A DNA stretch of 41,324 nucleotides from Rhodococcus sp. KRD162. GTDB taxonomy: Bacteria; Actinomycetota; Actinomycetes; Mycobacteriales; Mycobacteriaceae. The stretch spans positions 1 to 41,324 of the forward strand of contig NZ_JABFAU010000050.1 in NCBI RefSeq assembly GCF_017168335.1. The letters run 5' to 3'. This document shows, piece by piece, positions 37,512 through 41,324 of this stretch. The number at the start of each line of letters is the position of its first letter. Position 1 is the first letter of the stretch. The notes beneath the pieces are model-generated. The model had not been told where the DNA came from, ran no database searches, and saw only the letters and a list, made by a program, of their open reading frames with translations. A program made the position numbers and the translations under genes.

Positions 37512-37861
37512 CGAGGCGTACCTCCGCTATCGACTGCACCGACCTCGGAGACCGTCTGCGCTTGTTCGAACTGGCCTTCGGCAATTCGACCGTTGATTGC
37601 GTTGCCGATCTGTTCGAGCTTGTCCGAACTGTCTACAAGATTGCTGCCTGCCTCAGTGGCCGCTTTCTTGAAGAAATCCACGGTCGCCTTACTGGCGGGC
37701 ATGACGTCTCCGTCAAGGCGCGCATCTGCCTCGAAGGCTTCTGCGGCTTCGACGAATCTTTTCTTCATCTCTACGACGCGAGTGGCGACCCCCAATAGTT
37801 CGCCTGCTGCCGCGCCTGCAACGTCATCATCGAGCTGGATAGATTGCTCAGGACTGCTCAT
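37508..37861 (-). CDS. WXG100-sized helical protein (ESX-like)
   Basis: The 117-residue protein consists of two long helices (VAGAAAGELLGVATRVVEMK KRF.., cut here; and VDFFKKAATEAGSNLVDSSD KLEQIGNAI) separated by a short turn with Asp/Gly (ARLDGDVMPAS). This size and layout match WXG100/EsxA-type substrates, but a true W-x-G is absent. It lies second in the secretion-like operon, with ATGA overlap upstream. I infer a secreted or chaperone-like partner of the neighbouring large proteins. Confidence 0.65.
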   Translation of the reverse strand: MSSPEQSIQLDDDVAGAAAGELLGVATRVVEMKKRFVEAAEAFEADARLDGDVMPASKATVDFFKKAATEAGSNLVDSSDKLEQIGNAINGRIAEGQFEQAQTVSEVGAVDSGGTPR

Positions 37862-38142
37862 AACTTCAACTCCGTTTCGTCAGTACCGTTGGCCCAGGGT
37901 ATCCCAGCGAGGAGGTTCACCGCTGACCCAATTGTGACGAGCAAACCGCCCACGGGGAGGAGGTTCACGGTTCCAATCCCTACCCCTCCGGAGAACGGGA
38001 TTTCGAACAGTTTTCGTCCGCCGACCCCGGTGAGAAAACCCAGCTCTACCGCGTTGTTTACAAAGGTCAGCGAGGTGACCGACAAAATCAGTCCGACCAC
38101 CAATGCGCCAAGACATGTGTAAAAGATTCGCTTTACCGCCAC
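37858..38142 (-). CDS. Small two-pass membrane protein, first gene of the secretion-like operon
   Basis: The GTG at 38142 has AGGGAGGT 5 bp upstream and is preferred over a TTG at 38175. The 94-residue protein has transmembrane segments at about 6-30 (IFYTCLGALVVGLILSVTSL) and 60-85 (TVNLLPVGGLLVTIGSAVNL). It may anchor or pass on the exported products of the operon. It is divergent from the secreted repeat protein at 38326. Confidence 0.65.
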   Translation of the reverse strand: MAVKRIFYTCLGALVVGLILSVTSLTFVNNAVELGFLTGVGGRKLFEIPFSGGVGIGTVNLLPVGGLLVTIGSAVNLLAGIPWANGTDETELKL

Positions 38143-38325
38143 AGTTACCTCCCTCTTGTCGGCGTTATTTATCAACTGCGCATTCTATCGATTCTGTTCG
38201 GAAGTTTCTCACCCATATTTGGCACCGCGAGGGCTTCGATTGGGGTGGAATTTATGTGACCATTTCTGCATATACTCACTGCGAACTGATACACGCTTGT
38301 TTGGGAACCTGAGGGGAAACGATTC
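38143..38325. promoter_or_regulatory. Divergent promoter region
   Basis: This 183-bp AT-richer region separates the minus-strand secretion-like operon from the plus-strand repeat protein. TATACT at 38271-38276, about 50 bp before ATG 38326, is a good plus-strand -10. GAGGGGAAA precedes that ATG. No clear minus-strand promoter was found. Confidence 0.5.
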
Positions 38326-39225
38326 ATGAGAACCAACTATTCGCGCACGATCGTCGCCGCAGCGGCTGCTGTCGCGATCATCGGAGCTGGCGCGTCTCCG
38401 GCCTTCGCTTCGCCGGAGAATCCGCAGGCGCCTGGGACCACCAATCCACAGACACCGGGGGGCGGGGAGACCACAAGCCCGCAGGCACCTGGCACGACGA
38501 ACCCGCAGGCACCCGGCGGGGAATCCGTTCCGACGAACCCGTCCGGTGAGGGCGGGGAGACCGCCAATCCGCAGGCGCCCGGGACGACGAACCCGCAGGC
38601 GCCCGGCGAGACCACGAACCCGCAGGTCCCCGGCAATGGTGGAGAGACCACGAACCCGCAGGTCCCCGGCAACGGCGGCGAGACCACCAATCCGCAGGTC
38701 CCCGGCGGGGAAACCGTTCCGACGAACCCGTCCGGAGAGGGCGGCAACACGGGAGGGAACACCGGCGGTAATACAGGTGGAAACACCGGTGGCAACACCA
38801 GCGGTAATACGGGTGGCGGCACCGGCGGTAATGCAGGCGGCGGCAACACCGGTGGCAACGGCGGCGGCACCACGGGTGGTAACGCTGGCGCCAACACCGG
38901 CGGCAACGCTGGCGGCGGCACCACCGAGCCCGCAGCTCCGACCGGACCGGCACCCATCACGACCATCGTGGTCAACAACGTGCCGTCGGTGCCCGTCGTC
39001 GTCGCAGCCGACGCACCCTGGACGCCTCCGCATGTGGAGTGGACTGCCCCTCAGGACACCGTGGTGGTTCCCGTCTACCCGCCCGCTCCGCCTGTCCTGC
39101 CGGTGATCCCGCTGCCGCAGATCGAGCTTCCGCGGATCGAACTCCCGCAGATCGATCTGCCGGTCGTTCCACTGCCCACGATCCCTAATGTGATCGTGAT
39201 CGATCTGCCGGTTCTTCCCGCCTGA
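38326..39225 (+). CDS. Secreted repeat protein (NPQ-APG and TGGN repeats)
   Basis: The 299-residue protein has a Sec signal peptide (MRTNYSRTIVAAAAAVAIIG then AGASPAFA, cut after A28). Residues 29-140 are repeats of the kind NPQAPG-TT, residues about 141-205 are TGGN/GGNTGGN repeats, and the C-terminal 95 are Val/Pro-rich with a PQIELP-PRIELP-PQIDLP series. It is probably extracellular or wall-associated, with a disordered glycine/proline-rich body. It is followed by a terminator. No enzymatic domain is visible. Confidence 0.85.
   Translation: MRTNYSRTIVAAAAAVAIIGAGASPAFASPENPQAPGTTNPQTPGGGETTSPQAPGTTNPQAPGGESVPTNPSGEGGETANPQAPGTTNPQAPGETTNPQVPGNGGETTNPQVPGNGGETTNPQVPGGETVPTNPSGEGGNTGGNTGGNTGGNTGGNTSGNTGGGTGGNAGGGNTGGNGGGTTGGNAGANTGGNAGGGTTEPAAPTGPAPITTIVVNNVPSVPVVVAADAPWTPPHVEWTAPQDTVVVPVYPPAPPVLPVIPLPQIELPRIELPQIDLPVVPLPTIPNVIVIDLPVLPA
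38410..38935 (+). repeat. Coding tandem repeats of two kinds
   Basis: From 38410 to about 38745 the DNA repeats units encoding ENPQAPGTTNP-type hexamers to nonamers. From about 38746 to 38935 it repeats the 12-base unit encoding TGGN. The units are imperfect at the third position. Length variation by slippage is likely. Confidence 0.85.
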
Positions 39226-39242
39226 CGACACTGATCAACTAG

Positions 39243-39296
39243 GTGCGGGCATCCGCCAGAGACCCGTTCTCACGGCGGGTGCCCGCACCCCTTTTT
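39243..39296 (+). terminator. Intrinsic terminator
   Basis: GTGCGGGCA-CCGCC pairs with GGCGG-TGCCCGCAC and is followed by CCCTTTTT. It lies 18 bp after the repeat-protein stop and 14 bp before the next start. Confidence 0.9.
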
Positions 39297-39309
39297 ATGG
39301 AGGAAATCG

Positions 39310-39948
39310 GTGAAGCAACCGGTCAACACATGGCTCGACGAAAACGATTCTGTCGCAATGCCATCGAGGTGGTCCGACCCTGAGGTGCAGAAGAAACTGC
39401 GGATCGGCGGAGCGGGTATAGCCGCGGCGGCGTTAGTGGTGGGCCTGGCCTTCGGTGTCGTGTCGATCTTCAGCGGCGATTCCGACAAGCCGGGCGCCGA
39501 TGGTGGTAGCCCCGCAGGCGCACTCAGTCCCCAAACGCCAGGCACGATCGACACCTCGAGCAGCAGTTCGATTCTCGGGTGCAAAGAGATTCGATCGGCC
39601 GAACAGAGCGAAAGCTCCGGCAAGGGGGACACAGAATCCGCCGAAGGTGCGATATTCGCTTACGAGCACGCCTTTTTCAATGCCCGTGACGCCCGCCAGA
39701 TGGCCGAGTTGTCTGTCCCCTCCCCGTCAGTGGCCACCGAGGAGCAGCTCGCCAACAGCATCCTGTCGATGCCGGTGGACACCCCGTGGTGCGTAAACAT
39801 CACCCCCACAGGTGAAGCCGACAAGTTCGCAGTCGCCGTCCGCTTCGTCGAAGCCGACGGTGCGACCGTCACCACGTGGAGCCAAACCATGACCGTTCCG
39901 AAAACGCCTGAGGGGCAGTGGAAGATCACGGCAGTTCAGGCCCAGTGA
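39310..39948 (+). CDS. Single-pass membrane protein with extracellular NTF2-like domain
   Basis: The 212-residue protein starts at GTG 39310 (GGAGG upstream). Residues 1-29 are cytosolic, 33-55 transmembrane (GGAGIAAAALVVGLAFGVVS), 56-90 a Ser/Gly linker, and 112-210 an outside domain (AIFAYEHAFFNARDARQMAE, FAVAVRFVEADGATVTTWSQ, GQWKITAVQAQ) with the pattern of NTF2-like folds. Cys 91 and 161 may form a disulfide. It is coupled to the next gene (GTGA). It resembles membrane-anchored actinobacterial proteins found near ESX loci; the role is not known. Confidence 0.75.
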   Translation: MKQPVNTWLDENDSVAMPSRWSDPEVQKKLRIGGAGIAAAALVVGLAFGVVSIFSGDSDKPGADGGSPAGALSPQTPGTIDTSSSSSILGCKEIRSAEQSESSGKGDTESAEGAIFAYEHAFFNARDARQMAELSVPSPSVATEEQLANSILSMPVDTPWCVNITPTGEADKFAVAVRFVEADGATVTTWSQTMTVPKTPEGQWKITAVQAQ

Positions 39949-40460
39949 GCGCGAACCACCGCACTGCCAGCCAGATCAACGACACCGACACTGCTGCCGG
40001 TGCCGAGTACAAGGCTGCGATGGCACGGACTGCCCTGTGTGAAATCCACATCGGGCATTTCTCGCGGGTGATCGCACTGATCGAGCACGCTCGAACACTC
40101 AGTGCCCTGGACGATCTGGAATCCTTGTATCCCCTCGCCTTCGCGACGGTGACAACGATCGACCCGACGTCCCTCACCCATGACAGTGCACTGCGTGTCG
40201 CTCGTGCCGTCGTCGACGAGATGGGTTTGGCTGTGCACGAGCTTGACTGGAAACACCGAAAACCGGCCCCCACGACCGCGGACGACGAACTGTTGAGGAA
40301 GAGTCGAGCGGTTGTCGACGAGGACCGCGCGCTCGAAGACCTCGCCACGGTTCACAGCCAACTCCACCTCTTCGAGACGGCACTGACCGGCTTCGACTGG
40401 TCCTCATCTTTCCTGCAATCACCCCCATTCTCGCGAAGCACCGAAGGAGACACACAGTGA
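39945..40460 (+). CDS. Helical 171-residue protein
   Basis: The start is GTG 39945, overlapping the preceding stop. The protein is largely helical (AGAEYKAAMARTALCEIHIG, FSRVIALIEHARTLSALDDL, ALRVARAVVDEMGLAVHELD) without signal peptide or membrane segment, so it is cytosolic. Its end overlaps the next start (GTGA at 40457). It probably works with its two neighbours; no family is recognised. Confidence 0.7.
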   Translation: MSANHRTASQINDTDTAAGAEYKAAMARTALCEIHIGHFSRVIALIEHARTLSALDDLESLYPLAFATVTTIDPTSLTHDSALRVARAVVDEMGLAVHELDWKHRKPAPTTADDELLRKSRAVVDEDRALEDLATVHSQLHLFETALTGFDWSSSFLQSPPFSRSTEGDTQ

Positions 40461-41324
40461 ATATCGTTGACGGAATTGGCTTTCAGCGCGAGTTCGACGA
40501 ATCGCCGACACTCGTGAACTACCGCAAAGTCCACGGCGGTCGAGTCTCACAGATCCGCGGATACATCCCGCAGCTGTCAGTCACCAACGACGACCTCATC
40601 ACTGTGTACGACTTCGGGACCATCACCATCGACGGCGGAATACTCCACGCCTACGGCAAAGGCACCGTCTATGCCAGTGGCACCGCGAAGGTCTACGCCC
40701 ACGACGAAGTCCGAGTGCTCGCATTCGACGACGCAGAAGTTCGCGCATACCAACAAGCCTCCGTCATCTGCAACAACAAGTCCTCAGCGGTCGGCTTCGA
40801 ACGCAGCCACCTCACCCTGAACGACAGATCCTTCGGCGAGCTTCGCGACATCTCCGTCGGCTCGTTCCACAACTTCAGCCAGGGAACCATTTTCGACTCC
40901 GCCCGAGCGAACGCGTACGACGCGACGATCGTCGAGATCTACGGGGACCACGCCAGCCTCCGAGCACGAGGCCGGTCCGCCGTCGGAGTTCACGGCACCC
41001 CCGCCCTGTGGCTCGGCGGCTCCGCAATCGCACACGTCGAAGAATCGACCAAAAGTCAGTTCATCATCATCTCCGAAAAGGCGAGCATCACCCAAGAACC
41101 TCTGAACAATCCGTCGAAGACAGAGCTGAAGGTGTCTGACACCCCCACCCTCGGATATCAGAAGGGCGGCTCGCCCGCCGAAGACCACGCCACCGTTCAG
41201 GCCGCGGCACCACTGCCCGCAGCCCAGACGAACCCCGCACCTGCCACTGAAGCAGTACCCGAACCTGCAGTACCCGCTCAGGCGCCGGTATGGGTCGAAC
41301 CGGAAAATACCGCCACCCCCACCC
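40457..41324 (+). CDS. Beta-solenoid repeat protein, cut by the right edge
   Basis: A GTG at 40457 overlaps the previous stop (GTGA) and the frame stays open to the window end (289 codons). Residues about 40-200 show short alternating repeats: GTVYASGTAKVYAHDEVRVL, AFDDAEVRAYQQASVICNNK, GTIFDSARANAYDATIVEIY, DHASLRARGRSAVGVHG. The 'A.V.A....A.V.A' rhythm is that of a right-handed beta-solenoid or bactofilin-like repeat. The visible C-terminal part is Pro/Ala/Glu-rich. It is cytosolic, with no signal. The complete gene lies beyond the edge. Confidence 0.8.
   Translation, partial: MNIVDGIGFQREFDESPTLVNYRKVHGGRVSQIRGYIPQLSVTNDDLITVYDFGTITIDGGILHAYGKGTVYASGTAKVYAHDEVRVLAFDDAEVRAYQQASVICNNKSSAVGFERSHLTLNDRSFGELRDISVGSFHNFSQGTIFDSARANAYDATIVEIYGDHASLRARGRSAVGVHGTPALWLGGSAIAHVEESTKSQFIIISEKASITQEPLNNPSKTELKVSDTPTLGYQKGGSPAEDHATVQAAAPLPAAQTNPAPATEAVPEPAVPAQAPVWVEPENTATPT

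Noticed and set aside
36576..37937. A 453-codon plus-strand frame antisense to the NlpC/P60 gene
   Set aside because: The minus-strand gene has an unmistakable NlpC/P60 domain; the plus frame has none.
37858..38175. TTG start at 38175 for the small membrane protein
   Set aside because: A GTG at 38142 has a near-perfect ribosome-binding site, and the extra 11 residues would include that site.
38746..38935. Possible CRISPR-like repeats
   Set aside because: They are contiguous 12-base coding repeats (TGGN) without spacers.
1..41324. tRNA, rRNA or a tRNA-linked attachment site
   Set aside because: I saw no cloverleaf with a TTCGAATC-type arm and no rRNA motif, so no integration site could be supported.

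Overview
The window is high-GC, GC3-rich DNA from an actinobacterium, most likely a mycolate-containing genus such as Rhodococcus, Gordonia or Nocardia. This rests on three WhiB-like iron-sulfur proteins, an Lsr2 nucleoid silencer, GTG/TTG starts, possible leaderless mRNAs, and an operon of secreted proteins resembling type VII (ESX) secretion substrates. No rRNA, tRNA, ribosomal or core metabolic gene was seen. Dense strings of tiny overlapping genes, a TnpB element and a reverse transcriptase point to an accessory replicon (large plasmid) or integrated element; no replication gene or phage structural gene lies in the window.

Layout. 0-1 kb: start of a gene leaving the left edge, three 13-bp palindromes spaced exactly 36 bp plus a fourth, and a small winged-helix DNA-binding protein. 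0.9-5 kb: a minus-strand operon (zinc-finger protein, 54-aa protein, MntA-like nucleotidyltransferase, ADP-ribosyltransferase-like protein, basic-tailed protein) that appears to have been interrupted by an intact TnpB element. 5-12.4 kb: many small conserved-looking genes, a zinc metallopeptidase broken by a probable 2-base deletion, and a CbbX/EccA-like AAA+ ATPase next to two tandem paralogous small proteins. 12.4-16.7 kb: a minus-strand run with a Gp37/Gp68-family protein, an MmcB-like nuclease-fold protein, seven small proteins and a divergent WhiB.

16.7-20.7 kb is the most unusual part. A helically phased operator-like array of TGGTC/TGGAC half-sites separates the divergent WhiB from a GntR-kinase fusion and a guanylate-kinase-like protein. 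These are followed by a two-gene cassette: a reverse transcriptase with a C-terminal helical region, overlapping a HEPN-type protein by 4 bp. The cassette has the architecture of an abortive-infection or defence RT system related in concept to AbiA/DRT systems.

20.7-27.6 kb: membrane and hypothetical proteins, two canonical WhiB genes, a cold-shock protein, an XRE-like regulator, a solitary HigB/RelE-like toxin, a structured intergenic region and lsr2. 27.6-38.1 kb: one long minus-strand operon encoding ESX-like helical proteins, an NlpC/P60 peptidase, a lytic-transglycosylase-like protein and large Pro/Ala/Gln-rich proteins. 38.3-41.3 kb: a divergent plus-strand set with a secreted repeat protein, a membrane-anchored protein, a helical protein and a beta-solenoid protein leaving the right edge. 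The last two regions look like the substrate or accessory side of a type VII secretion locus. Its core (EccB/C/D/E, MycP) is not in the window, although an EccA-like ATPase is present at 9.9 kb.
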